The position numbers and the translations under genes were made by a program. The notes under the pieces were generated by a model. It worked only from the letters and a program-made list of their open reading frames with translations, made no database searches and was not told the DNA's origin. From Thiocapsa sp035467215 (GTDB taxonomy: Bacteria > Pseudomonadota > Gammaproteobacteria > Chromatiales > Chromatiaceae), in the NCBI RefSeq assembly GCF_035467215.1, contig NZ_DATITZ010000016.1, forward strand, positions 1-24,805: DNA of 24,805 nucleotides, in the 5' to 3' direction. Shown here piece after piece: positions 7,582-16,442 of the stretch (positions are counted from its first letter, which is position 1; each line of letters begins with the position of its first letter).

Positions 7582-10170
7582 TTAAGGGGTAGAGGCCAGA
7601 TCGGCCGAAAGATCCTTCAGCCGATACATCAGCTCCAAGGCCGCCCGGGGCGTCAAGGCGTCCGGCTCGATGGCCTCCATGGCCTCCAGGAGCGGATGCG
7701 GCGGAACGGGCTCGGGATCCGGCGGGAAGAGCGAGAGCTGCACGGCATCGCGCTCGGCATGTCGCCGCGCACCCGCCTCCAGCTCGCGCAACCGCTCCCG
7801 TGCCCGCGAAATGACCAAGGCCGGCACACCCGCCAACGCGGCGACCGCCAGGCCGTAGCTCTGATTGGCCGGGCCCTCGCGCAAGGCGTGCATGAAGACG
7901 ATGCGGGCGCCGTGCTCGACCGCGTCTAGGTGGACGTTGGCGATCCCCGGATATTCCTCCGGCAAGGTCGTCAGCTCGAAATAGTGGGTCGCGAAGAGCC
8001 CGTAGGCGCCGATGCGCGTGGCCAGCTCCACGGCGCAAGACCAGGCGAGCGAGAGTCCGTCGAAGGTGCTTGTGCCGCGTCCGACCTCGTCCATCAGGAC
8101 CAGACTCTGGGCGGTCGCATTGTTCAGGATGTTCGCCGTTTCTTCCATCTCCACCATGAAGGTCGAGCGACCGCCGGCGAGGTCGTCGGAGGCGCCGATC
8201 CGCGAAAAGATGCGGTCGATCGGGCCGATGGTCGCGGTGTGGGCCGGCACATAACTCCCGCTGTAGGCGAGCAGCACGATCAAGGCATTCTGGCGCATGT
8301 AGGTCGATTTCCCACCCATGTTGGGGCCGGTGATGACCAGCATCCGACGGCGGCGATCAAGCCGCAGGCCGTTGGCGATGAAGGGGTCGTCCAGCACCGT
8401 CTCCACCACGGGATGGCGTCCGTCTTCGATCTCGATGATCGCCTCGTCGGTGAGATTCGGCCGGGACCAGTCCAGTGCGCGGGCGCGCTCGGCCAGATTG
8501 GCCAGTACGTCCAGTGTGGCGATGGCCTCCGCGCTCGTCTGCAGGGGCGCGAGCGACTCGGCGAGGGTGCCGAGCAGATCCTCGTAAAGCGCCTTTTCGC
8601 GTGCCAGCGCGCGCTCGCGGCTGCTCAGCACCTCGTCCTCGAAGCGTTTGAGCTCCGGCGTGACATAGCGCTCGGCGCCTTTGAGCGTCTGGCGGCGGAT
8701 ATAGTCCTCCGGGACCTGATCGGCCTGGCTGCGACCGAGCTCGATAAAATAGCCGTGGACCCGGTTGTAACCGACCTTGAGTCCGGGGATGCCGGTGCGC
8801 TCGCGCTCGCGGGTCTCCAGGTCGAGCAGGAAGCGATCGGCATTGCTCGAGAGTGCGCGCAGCCGATCCAGCTCCGGGTCGAGCCCGGATGCAATGACGC
8901 CGCCGTCGCGGATCAGCATCGGCGGTTGGGCGATGATTGCGCGCCGAAGCAGGTCGAGGACGTCGGGGTGCGTGCCGACCGCCTCGGAGAGGGTCAGGAG
9001 CAGCGGGTCGTCGCAACCCTCGATCGGTGCGCGCAGATCCGGGAGCACGGCCAGCGCATCGCGCAGCGCGGCGAGATCCCGCGGGCGCGCCGAGCGTAAT
9101 CCGATACGCGAGAGGATACGTTCCAGATCCCCGATCCCGCCGAGGATCGCCTGAAGGTCGGCGTGCATGCCGGTGTCGATCAGGGTCCCGATTGCGGCAT
9201 GACGCGACTGCACGTCCGATCGCGAGCGCAAAGGCCGGCCGAGCCAGCGTCGCAGCAGACGGCTGCCCATGGCGGTTGCGGTCCGATCGAGCACGCCGGC
9301 CAGCGTGTGCTCGGGCCGCCCGCCGAGACTCTCGGTGATCTCCAGGTTGCGCCGGGTCGCCGCATCCAGGATCAGCGCCTCGTCGCGCTGCTCGGTCGTG
9401 AGCCCGCGCAGATGGGGCAGAGCGGCGAACTGGGTGTCGCGGACATACTGAAGTAAACAGCCCGCTGCGCCGACGGCGAGATCCAGCCCGGCGCAGCCGA
9501 AGCCGTTCAGATCGCGGGTGCCGAACTGATCGCAGAGCAGACGCTCGCCGGTGTCTCGGTCGAAGTGCCAGCTCGGGCGGCGGGTGATGCCGCGGTCGAT
9601 GCGCAGCGCGTCCGGGAGTCGACTGTCCTCGCCGACCAGGATCTCGGCTGGCTTCAGGCGCTCCAGCTCGCTGGCCAGGGCCTCGCGGGTTGCGACCTCC
9701 AAGACCGAGAACCGCCCGCTCGAGAGCTCCGAAAAGGCCAGGCCGTAGCCGTCGCGCCCCTCGGCGATCGCCGTCAGCAGGTTCTCGCGCCGATCGTCGA
9801 GCAATGCCTCGTCGGTCAGGGTCCCGGGCGTGACCAGACGCACCACCTTGCGCTCGACCGGCCCTTTGCTTTTGGCCGGGTCGCCGATCTGCTCGCAGAT
9901 GGCTACCGACACCCCCTTGCGGACCAAGCGCGCCAAATAGGCCTCGGCGGCATGATAGGGCACACCCGCCATCGGAATCGGCCGGCCGGCCGACTGCCCC
10001 CGCTTGGTCAGGGTGATGTCCAGCAGGCGTGCGGCCCGCTCGGCGTCCTCGAAGAACAGCTCGTAAAAATCGCCCATCCGATAGAAGAGCAGCATGTCCG
10101 GGTATTCCGCCTTTAGACGGAGGTACTGCTGCATCACCGGGGTGTGCGCACTCTGATCTGGTTTATCCAT
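7582..10170 (-). CDS. mutS: DNA mismatch repair protein MutS
   Basis: MutS recognises mismatches and small loops and, with ATP, recruits MutL. The 862-residue protein is full length. The mismatch-reading Phe-x-Glu lies at residues 35-37 in RMGDFYELFF, and the N-terminal domain continues with KRGQSAGRPIPMAGVPYHA. The clamp region has GLKVGYNRVHGYFIEL. The ATPase domain carries Walker A (GPNMGGKSTYMRQ), Walker B (SLVLMDEVGRGTSTFDG) and the FATHYFELT motif. ATG 10170 (MDKPDQ) is taken as the start; a TTG three codons upstream is also in frame. The gene converges on the broken phosphatase, with about 70 bases between them. It marks the conserved edge of the chromosome before the accessory island. 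Confidence 0.97.
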   Translation of the reverse strand: MDKPDQSAHTPVMQQYLRLKAEYPDMLLFYRMGDFYELFFEDAERAARLLDITLTKRGQSAGRPIPMAGVPYHAAEAYLARLVRKGVSVAICEQIGDPAKSKGPVERKVVRLVTPGTLTDEALLDDRRENLLTAIAEGRDGYGLAFSELSSGRFSVLEVATREALASELERLKPAEILVGEDSRLPDALRIDRGITRRPSWHFDRDTGERLLCDQFGTRDLNGFGCAGLDLAVGAAGCLLQYVRDTQFAALPHLRGLTTEQRDEALILDAATRRNLEITESLGGRPEHTLAGVLDRTATAMGSRLLRRWLGRPLRSRSDVQSRHAAIGTLIDTGMHADLQAILGGIGDLERILSRIGLRSARPRDLAALRDALAVLPDLRAPIEGCDDPLLLTLSEAVGTHPDVLDLLRRAIIAQPPMLIRDGGVIASGLDPELDRLRALSSNADRFLLDLETRERERTGIPGLKVGYNRVHGYFIELGRSQADQVPEDYIRRQTLKGAERYVTPELKRFEDEVLSSRERALAREKALYEDLLGTLAESLAPLQTSAEAIATLDVLANLAERARALDWSRPNLTDEAIIEIEDGRHPVVETVLDDPFIANGLRLDRRRRMLVITGPNMGGKSTYMRQNALIVLLAYSGSYVPAHTATIGPIDRIFSRIGASDDLAGGRSTFMVEMEETANILNNATAQSLVLMDEVGRGTSTFDGLSLAWSCAVELATRIGAYGLFATHYFELTTLPEEYPGIANVHLDAVEHGARIVFMHALREGPANQSYGLAVAALAGVPALVISRARERLRELEAGARRHAERDAVQLSLFPPDPEPVPPHPLLEAMEAIEPDALTPRAALELMYRLKDLSADLASTP

Positions 10171-10319
10171 TGCCTGCAAGACGCTGAAGGGTGAGTCGAT
10201 GACGGGCGTGCCGGGAAGGCCGTTAAGAACGAGAAGGACTTGCTCGCGAGCTTGATGGTGCCGATGCCGGAAACCGTCCAGATCGACGCAACTTCGAAGA
10301 AGCGATGGCTCTCAATTCC

Positions 10320-10403
10320 TGAACCGCGTCCGGCACCACGCGCTTGATATCCGGCGACGCACGCCGTCGCAAGAAGATCCAGATTGACTGGAGGCGCGGT
10401 TCA
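10320..10403. repeat. REPIN-like inverted-repeat element, copy 3
   Basis: This is an 84-bp segment beginning TGAACCGCGTCC and ending GGCGCGGTTCA, a compensated variant of the TAAACC/GGTTTA ends: both ends changed together, so the inverted repeat is kept. The interior contains a small hairpin (GCGACG/CGTCGC). The final TCA is the stop codon of the minus-strand gene next to it. It also marks the left edge of the accessory island. Confidence 0.65.
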
Positions 10404-11390
10404 GACCGCCTCGACCTCGGTCGAATCGCCATACATCTCGATCCCGAGCCGCTCGCCGACCTTGCGTGCTCGGGCGTCGATCATCGGCGAGATGACGATC
10501 AGCCGATTGGCCTTGCGCTCGTGGCGCCGCTCATAGAAGCGCGCCTTGCGCTCGAAGATGTACATCCCGGCCTTGTCGATCGAGGACTTCAGCTCGCAGA
10601 TCAGCAGCAGGCCGTTCTTGATGATGACATCCAGCTCGATCTGGTCCGGACGGCCGAAGACCTCGCCCGAGTCGTCGTAGTCGGTGACATTGACGACCTG
10701 CACGTCGAAGCTCTGCTCCAGGATGGCGGCAAGGGCATCGCGGAACGCCTTCTCCGATTGAAGACCCCAACGCGAGCCGAGCGCACCGATGCCGCGATCG
10801 AATTTCTGCGCTTGGGCCATGATCTCGTTGTGCAGGCGCTTTAGCTCTTCCTGGTTCTCGTCCCAGCGGCGATTGCTGTCCGCTCGGCTTTCCTCCCAAA
10901 GGCGACGCTGCTCCGCTCGGTTCTCGTCCCAAAGGCGGCGGCGCTCGGCTTGATTCTCGTCCCAACGACGGTTCTGCTGTTCCCATTTTTGCGCTTGTTC
11001 CTCGCGCATGCGCTGCAGCTCGGCCTGATTCGCCTCCCACTTCCGCGCCTGCTCCTCGCGCATGAGTTTGAGCTCGGCCTGATTCTCCTCCCACTTCCGC
11101 GCCTGCTCTTCGCGCATGAGTTTGAGCTCGGCCTGATTCGCCTCCCACTTTTGCGCCTCTTCCTCGCGCATGCGCTTGAGCTCGGCCTGGTTTGCCTCCC
11201 ATTTGCGCTCCTGCTTCTCGCGGTCGCGACGAAGCTCGCCGAGTAGCTCGTAGAACCGATCTCCGGTCTCCTTGCGGTCGGCGTATTCGTCCCGTGTCAG
11301 CTCAAGCACATAGGTTCGGAACGCAGGATCCTCCCGCAGCCAAGTCGGCAGCTCGCGCTTGATGGTGTCTTTCAGCGATTCCGTGGTCAT
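10401..11390 (-). CDS. DUF3782-type coiled-coil protein with PD-(D/E)XK-like C-terminus
   Basis: This 329-residue protein has three parts. Residues 1-60 form a charged N-terminal segment (LPTWLREDPAFRTYVLELTRDEYADRKET) typical of DUF3782-like proteins. Residues about 60-195 are a long coiled coil of four near-identical 18-residue repeats of the KWEANQAELKLMREEQAR type, then shorter RRLWDEN-type repeats of 11-12 residues. Residues about 200-329 look like a PD-(D/E)XK nuclease fold: Glu213 in SEKAFRDAL, then IELDVI with Asp254 and LLICELKSS with Glu266 and Lys268. The catalytic pattern is complete, so DNA cleavage is plausible but unproven. The gene is 151 bases downstream of hsdR in the same direction. 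Its TGA stop is the last triplet of a REPIN-like element. The target and partner are unknown. Confidence 0.8.
   Translation of the reverse strand: MTTESLKDTIKRELPTWLREDPAFRTYVLELTRDEYADRKETGDRFYELLGELRRDREKQERKWEANQAELKRMREEEAQKWEANQAELKLMREEQARKWEENQAELKLMREEQARKWEANQAELQRMREEQAQKWEQQNRRWDENQAERRRLWDENRAEQRRLWEESRADSNRRWDENQEELKRLHNEIMAQAQKFDRGIGALGSRWGLQSEKAFRDALAAILEQSFDVQVVNVTDYDDSGEVFGRPDQIELDVIIKNGLLLICELKSSIDKAGMYIFERKARFYERRHERKANRLIVISPMIDARARKVGERLGIEMYGDSTEVEAV
10989..11204 (-). repeat. Four tandem 54-bp coding repeats
   Basis: Four tandem copies of a 54-base unit encode residues 63-134 of the coiled-coil protein. Each unit gives 18 residues of the form KWEANQAELK.MREE.A. with only a few changes between copies. 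The high DNA identity suggests recent duplication, so copy number may vary between strains and change the coiled-coil length in steps of 18 residues without breaking the frame. Confidence 0.85.
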
Positions 11391-11541
11391 GTCCGATACC
11401 GAAAAACGATTCTGGGTCTTTGTTCGAGTCTATCAGAGCGGAAAGCGCAATGATCGCGCGAGGCCATTTGCATCCGGGCGTTCTGCGGCGCCTGCGTATC
11501 GAGTGCTGCCTCGGCCTAGCTGTTACGGGTCGGAGTCGCAC

Positions 11542-14500
11542 TCAGTCGCTCCCCTTTGCGGCTCCGAAGGCTGAGACTTGAGACCCCGCGTCACCGTTCC
11601 CCGCTCCGCATGCGGGGTTCGTTGCCTCGACCGCCGTCATGCCACGCACGGCATCGAAGATCTCTCGCGCCAGAATCGGAAACACCGAGCCCTGAAAGGC
11701 TTGATCCGCCACGTAGCGCGTCACGATCCGGTCATTCTCGGCTATCCGCTCGATCATCAGGCCCTCGATCAAACGCCGAACGCCAAGCTCGAACTTGTCG
11801 AGTGGGTTGGCCATCGCGGTCTGAACCACCTTCTCGCTCTTGCATGCCTTTTCCTTGATCTGCGCGAAGAAGAGCCTGTCTTCTTCACTGAACTGAGTGC
11901 CGAAGCGCTCGTTGAGCAGGTCGATGATCTCGGAGAGCGGCGCTTTCTCGTCATCCGCCCGGCCGGTACCCACCTCACTCGGAGTCTTGACATACTGCGG
12001 GTCGCCATCCTGGATGTCGATCGCACCCGAGAACACCCGCTCCAGCCGGTAGTACTGCATCGCCACCTCGTCCCCGACCTTGACGATCGTCGCGTTGCGA
12101 TCGAGAGGCAAGTGCGGCAGCAGGAAACGTCCGTAGCTGTAGAGCATCTCCAGATCGGGATCGGCGTACGGAACAATCTGGCTCAGAAAGGAGTAGACCT
12201 GTACGTAGCCGGAAAGCGTCTCTCTAAAAGCATCCCGCTTCTCCTGGTCGGAGATGCGCTTGAAGCGGTCCACTGCCGGTTGCAGATGTCGCTGCATGTG
12301 TGCATGGTCGGCGGCACCCTGACGTTGCACCGGTTTGTAGAAGACGTGGGCGAATGCCTCGACTTCGCTCCAGTAATAGACCTGCTGCTGGTCGAGCGAA
12401 TGCTTCAACCTGTCCATCAGCGACGGATCCGAGGCTGCCGCAAGCTCGGTTTTGTCGTAATACGGCTTGAACGCGCGGTAGATGTTCTCGGCGTCGTTGA
12501 CGAAGTCGAGCGCGAAGGGTGCATCTTTGCCGGGAATCATGCGATTCAGGCGCGACAGGGTCTGCACCGCCTGCACGCCGTCGAGCCGCTTGTCGACGTA
12601 CATCGCGCAGAGCAGGGGCTGGTCGAAACCGGTCTGATACTTGTTGGCGACCAACAGCACCTGGTAATCGGGCGTCTCGAAGCGAGCGGGTAAGGCCGCT
12701 TCGCCGATGGGCTTGCCGGTTACGACATCGATGTTCATGCCGGGCTCGGTATACTCGAGGCCCGTGTCCGGATCGGTCACCTTGCCGCTGAACGCGACGA
12801 GCGGGCGCACGTCCCGGTAGTCGTTCTCGGCGAGATAGCGCTCGAAGGCGAGCTTGTACCGCACCGCGTGCAGGCGCGAGGACGTCACCACCATTGCCTT
12901 GCCTCGCCCGTCGAGCCGGTGCATGACGCTGCGGCGGAAATGCTCGACGATGACCTCCGTCTTCTGCTCGATATTGTGGGGGTGCAGGCTCATGAACTTC
13001 GCCAGCGCCCGCGCCGCCTTCTTTTTCGGCAGGTTCGGATCGTCTTCGGCCGCCTTCAGCAATCGGTAATAGATGGCGTAGGTCGTGTAGTTGGTCAGAA
13101 CGTCGAGGATGAAACCCTCCTCGATCGCCTGCCGCATGCTGTAGAGATGGAACGCCTCCGGGATGCCACCGGAACCGGGACGTCCGAACAGCTCCAGCGT
13201 CTTGCCTTTGGGCGTTGCGGTGAAGGCAAAGACGCTTAGGTTCGGCTGCCTCCCGCGCGAGGCCATGATCTGGTTGAGACGATCCTCCCAATCGGTCTCG
13301 CCTTCCGCGTCCTCGGCAGCGCCCGCGCCGAGGATGGCCTTGAGCTCCCGCGCCGTCTCGCCGGTTTGGCTGGAATGAGCCTCGTCCACGATCACCGCAT
13401 AGCGGCGCTTCGCGATCTCGGCTTCCCAGGCCGCCGCCTGCGCCTTCTCCTCTGCGGTCGCCTGCTCTTGGGTCTGTGCGCCCGCAACGTGCAGCAGCCC
13501 GCGGAGGACGAACGGGAACTTCTGCAGCGTGGTGATCACGATCTTGGTGCCGTCGATCAACGCCGCCGCCAGCTGCTTGCTGTCCTGATCGATGGCTCTG
13601 ACCACGCCCTGGGCATGCTCGATCTGGTAGATCGCATCCTGAAGCTGCTGGTCGAGCACGCGCCGGTCGGTGATGACGACCACGCAGTCGAAGACCTTCT
13701 GATCCTGACTGTCGTGCAGACTGGCGAGGCGATGCGAGAGCCAGGAGATGCTGTTGGTCTTCCCGCTCCCCGCCGAATGCTGGATTAGGTAGTTGCGTCC
13801 CGGTCCTTCGCCGCGCGCCGCGCCGACGATCTTCCGCACCGCGTCGAGCTGGTGATAACGCGGGAAGATTACCGCCTCCTTCAGGATGCGCCGCTGCCCA
13901 CCGCCGCGTCCCGATAGAGGGCCGTCATCGACCTTCTCCTCCTTTTTTTCGACGAACATGAAGTGCCCGAGGATGTCGAGGAAGCTATCGCGGCTCAGCA
14001 CATCTTCCCAGAAGTAACCCGTGGGGTAGCCCGATGGATGCTGCGGATTGCCGGCACCGCACTGCACCTCGCCCGGATGGCTGCCGCGGTTGAAGGGCAG
14101 GAAGTGTGTGTCTGCGCCGCGCAGCCGCGTTGTCATCTGTACCTCGTCCGGGTCGGCGGCGAAGTGCACCAAAGCGCGTGTCTTAAATCCGAACAAGGGC
14201 GCGCGCGGGTCGCGGTCGTTCCGGTACTGGCGTATCGCGTGGTGCCAATGTTGGCCAGTGCCGGGATTCTTAAGCTCGCAGCTCGCAACCGGCAGCCCGT
14301 TCAGTGCGAGTAAGATATCCACCGTGTCGTGCTTACCCGGATGGCAGAGCACCTGGCGCGTGATCGTGAGCCGATTCTGGGCGTAGAGCGCTTGCACCTC
14401 GTCGTTCAGTCCGTGCGCCGGCTTGAAGTAGGCGAGCCGAAAGGTCTTTCCGTAAAACTTGAAGCCGTGCCGCAGCACGTGCAGGGTGCCCTTGAGATCA

Positions 14501-14730
14501 AGCTCCTTGACGAGAACGCCGATCAGCAAAGCCTCCAAGCCGGTGGCATGTAAGTCGCGCATGTCCTTCCAGAGCTTGCCTTGGGTCGCCTCCAGGAAGG
14601 AGAAGACGCGGGCAGGAAACAGTGCACGCTCGACATCCCACTCGGCGTTTGTGCCGGGCTGCCAGCCTTGCTTGAGCAACATCGCTTCGACGTAGGACTC
14701 GAAGGCGCGCTCGTTGGTCTGTCCGCTCAT
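11542..14730 (-). CDS. hsdR: Type I restriction enzyme R subunit
   Basis: HsdR is the ATP-dependent translocase and endonuclease of the type I complex; it pulls DNA in from unmethylated sites and cuts at a distance. The 1062-residue product has an N-terminal nuclease domain with HDTVDILLALNGLPVASCELKNP (catalytic Asp138, Glu152 and Lys154). The SF2 motor domain follows: Walker A HSAGSGKTNS (about 319-328), VITDRRVLDQQ, the DEAH box VDEAHSSQTGE (about 448-458), FAFTATPKGKT and the motif VI region QTLSRLNR. ATG 14730 is the start because the DUF4411 gene stops on it (ATGA), with a G-rich ribosome binding site about eight bases upstream; a longer upstream frame is unlikely. The last 30 or so residues are low-complexity. 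It lies three genes and over 2.6 kb away from hsdS. Confidence 0.96.
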   Translation of the reverse strand: MSGQTNERAFESYVEAMLLKQGWQPGTNAEWDVERALFPARVFSFLEATQGKLWKDMRDLHATGLEALLIGVLVKELDLKGTLHVLRHGFKFYGKTFRLAYFKPAHGLNDEVQALYAQNRLTITRQVLCHPGKHDTVDILLALNGLPVASCELKNPGTGQHWHHAIRQYRNDRDPRAPLFGFKTRALVHFAADPDEVQMTTRLRGADTHFLPFNRGSHPGEVQCGAGNPQHPSGYPTGYFWEDVLSRDSFLDILGHFMFVEKKEEKVDDGPLSGRGGGQRRILKEAVIFPRYHQLDAVRKIVGAARGEGPGRNYLIQHSAGSGKTNSISWLSHRLASLHDSQDQKVFDCVVVITDRRVLDQQLQDAIYQIEHAQGVVRAIDQDSKQLAAALIDGTKIVITTLQKFPFVLRGLLHVAGAQTQEQATAEEKAQAAAWEAEIAKRRYAVIVDEAHSSQTGETARELKAILGAGAAEDAEGETDWEDRLNQIMASRGRQPNLSVFAFTATPKGKTLELFGRPGSGGIPEAFHLYSMRQAIEEGFILDVLTNYTTYAIYYRLLKAAEDDPNLPKKKAARALAKFMSLHPHNIEQKTEVIVEHFRRSVMHRLDGRGKAMVVTSSRLHAVRYKLAFERYLAENDYRDVRPLVAFSGKVTDPDTGLEYTEPGMNIDVVTGKPIGEAALPARFETPDYQVLLVANKYQTGFDQPLLCAMYVDKRLDGVQAVQTLSRLNRMIPGKDAPFALDFVNDAENIYRAFKPYYDKTELAAASDPSLMDRLKHSLDQQQVYYWSEVEAFAHVFYKPVQRQGAADHAHMQRHLQPAVDRFKRISDQEKRDAFRETLSGYVQVYSFLSQIVPYADPDLEMLYSYGRFLLPHLPLDRNATIVKVGDEVAMQYYRLERVFSGAIDIQDGDPQYVKTPSEVGTGRADDEKAPLSEIIDLLNERFGTQFSEEDRLFFAQIKEKACKSEKVVQTAMANPLDKFELGVRRLIEGLMIERIAENDRIVTRYVADQAFQGSVFPILAREIFDAVRGMTAVEATNPACGAGNGDAGSQVSAFGAAKGSD

Positions 14731-15221
14731 GGGTGTGCCCCCAAGACGAATCGTGCCCGCTCCCTGCGAAGCATTTCGTAGGGCGTCATGAACTTGATGC
14801 CGAGGCCCAGGCATGCGTCGGGAATCTTGATCTTGCGAGTGGACGCCGACGGAACCTCATGGGTTACAACCGTATGTCCGCCGGCCTGCGCCTGCGCCAC
14901 GAGATAATAGTCGGCGATCTGAAGAAACGTGCTGACGGCTGCCGGCGTATACGCCTGACCGTTCGCCCAGTTGCTGACGGCCGCCAGCGCAGGAAAGACC
15001 GAGGCATCCGGGCGGAGGAAGAAACCGTTGCCTCGCTCGACTGCCCAGTCGCACAGCTCGTCCGCGACCGCCTGAACCTCGTCGCCCACCTTCTCGATGC
15101 TGAAGAGCGACCCAGCCGCGTTGCGCGCGATCAGCCAGTCCCAGAAGGCGGGACAGAAGTCGAGCCCATAGTGGAGATTTTTCGCCGCGATGAAGACGTT
15201 TGCGTCCAGCAAATAGGCCAT
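14727..15221 (-). CDS. DUF4411 family PIN-domain-like protein
   Basis: This 164-residue protein reads as DUF4411, a branch of the PIN-like fold, many of whose members are metal-dependent RNases in toxin-antitoxin modules. It opens with MAYLLDANVFIAAKNLHYGLDFCPAFWDWL, where Asp6 would be the first acidic metal ligand. SIEKVGDEV follows, then IADYYLVAQAQAGGHTVVTHE, where the Asp and the final Glu are further candidate ligands, and a C-terminal KIKIPDACLGLGIKFMTPYEML that matches the usual end of the family. It starts on the stop codon of the metallopeptidase gene (TGATG) and ends on the start codon of hsdR (ATGA), so it is translationally coupled on both sides. The pairing with an ImmA/IrrE gene is typical of this family. 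Enzymatic activity is inferred, not shown. Confidence 0.85.
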   Translation of the reverse strand: MAYLLDANVFIAAKNLHYGLDFCPAFWDWLIARNAAGSLFSIEKVGDEVQAVADELCDWAVERGNGFFLRPDASVFPALAAVSNWANGQAYTPAAVSTFLQIADYYLVAQAQAGGHTVVTHEVPSASTRKIKIPDACLGLGIKFMTPYEMLRRERARFVLGAHP

Positions 15222-16366
15222 CAGAAAGCTACCCCTAGGCTGCGCCCTAGCTCATTGAACGTCGCCATCTTTTTTAGACCGAGCATCCGGAACGTCTCGG
15301 TGTAAGCCGTTCGACCCTCCATGGTGCTGACCACCAGCGCCCGAGCGAAACGCTTGCTGACTCGGGCGCCGAGCGTCAGGTAGAAGTCGCCGCCGCTGCC
15401 CTTCGGCATGGCCCGAAGCCGCCGGAGCTCTCCATCGTAGGCGCTCCAAAACTCATCGCGGCTCAAACGGCCGGCGTCGTGGAGACGACGCAGAATGACC
15501 AAGGTGCTGACCTTGAAGCGCCGCGCCAGACGATTCATCTCGTCCCGTACGCTGACACCCCTGTTGAGCTCCTCGCGTATCGCGGCGAGCGGCACCAATA
15601 GCTCCGCAGCGACCTGGTTGCACCAACGCTCGACAGCCCGGCCCGGTATGGCGCGAATATCCGCGTCGGAGACCCCGGACTCGCCGAGCCAGATATGCGC
15701 CAGCTCATGGGCAAGCGTGAACATCTGCGCCGCTTTGGTGTCGGCACCGTTGACGAAGATCAGCGGCGCTAAGGGGTCGGCCAATGCAAAACCGCGGAAC
15801 TCCTGTGGATCCAGTGAACGCCGATTATTGCTGCCCACAACACCGCTGACCATGACCAGCACACCCAGCGCATCTGCCTGCTCAATGAAACGCCGCAGCG
15901 CATCGGTCCAGGTCCCGAGCCGTCGGCGTTCATCGAGGTCGAGCCCGAGTGCATGGCGCATGTTCGCCGCGGTATTGGCGACATCGTCGTCCAGATCAGC
16001 GGAACCGACAAAGTCGAGCAGCGGCTCGCGCATACTCCCCGCGAAATTCCGATACCAGTCCTGACGCTGCTGGCACAAGTAGATCGTATCTAAAAGGTCG
16101 GGACTCGCGTGGCCGATGTGTGCGTTGGCGACGGTGCGAAAGTCCGGAATCGGAACCCGCTCCTCTGGCGGTTCCGGGAGAAACAGAAAACCGACCGGCG
16201 TGTGGGTGGCCTTCGCGAAGGCTTCGAGCTGCTTGAGTGTCGGCTGGACTTCACCGCGCTCCCACTCTTCCAACTTCCGGAAGCGTCCCGCGAGCGTATC
16301 GACGCCATAGCCCGAACGCTCACGCGCCCAGCGGATCAGTTCGGGTTGGACGGGGACGCGGCTCAT
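15221..16366 (-). CDS. XRE-like ImmA/IrrE family metallo-endopeptidase
   Basis: This is a 381-residue protein with an N-terminal helix-turn-helix-like domain (about residues 8-65, ELIRWARERSGYGVDTLAGRF...LEEWERGEVQPTLKQLEAFAKAT) and a gluzincin-type ImmA/IrrE peptidase domain. The zinc motif HELAH is at residues 220-224 (MFTLAHELAHIWLG). The downstream ERWCNQVAAELLVP carries the probable third ligand and the conserved AAELL segment. ImmA cleaves the phage repressor ImmR in Bacillus ICEBs1, and IrrE cleaves DdrO in Deinococcus, so such proteins act as proteolytic switches. ATG 16366 is chosen because it begins the XRE domain; the open frame runs further upstream into the FRG gene in another frame and is not credible. 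It is coupled to DUF4411 (TGATG overlap), suggesting that the two act as a regulator/effector or antitoxin/toxin pair. The native substrate is unknown. Confidence 0.9.
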   Translation of the reverse strand: MSRVPVQPELIRWARERSGYGVDTLAGRFRKLEEWERGEVQPTLKQLEAFAKATHTPVGFLFLPEPPEERVPIPDFRTVANAHIGHASPDLLDTIYLCQQRQDWYRNFAGSMREPLLDFVGSADLDDDVANTAANMRHALGLDLDERRRLGTWTDALRRFIEQADALGVLVMVSGVVGSNNRRSLDPQEFRGFALADPLAPLIFVNGADTKAAQMFTLAHELAHIWLGESGVSDADIRAIPGRAVERWCNQVAAELLVPLAAIREELNRGVSVRDEMNRLARRFKVSTLVILRRLHDAGRLSRDEFWSAYDGELRRLRAMPKGSGGDFYLTLGARVSKRFARALVVSTMEGRTAYTETFRMLGLKKMATFNELGRSLGVAF

Positions 16367-16442
16367 TGCATGATCTACCCGCGAAGGCCCTTGATCGCAA
16401 AACGCGTACCCCGTCGGCCAGCCTTTCTTGCGACTCGCTTCG

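Noticed and set aside
7930..9099. A 389-codon + strand frame opposite mutS.
   Set aside because: It is the antisense shadow of mutS; the sequence shows no family features and the minus-strand MutS motifs are complete.
10223..10432. A 69-codon minus-strand frame between mutS and the coiled-coil gene.
   Set aside because: It runs through a repeat element and overlaps the end of the DUF3782 gene; the composition is Arg/Ser-rich and no motif is seen.
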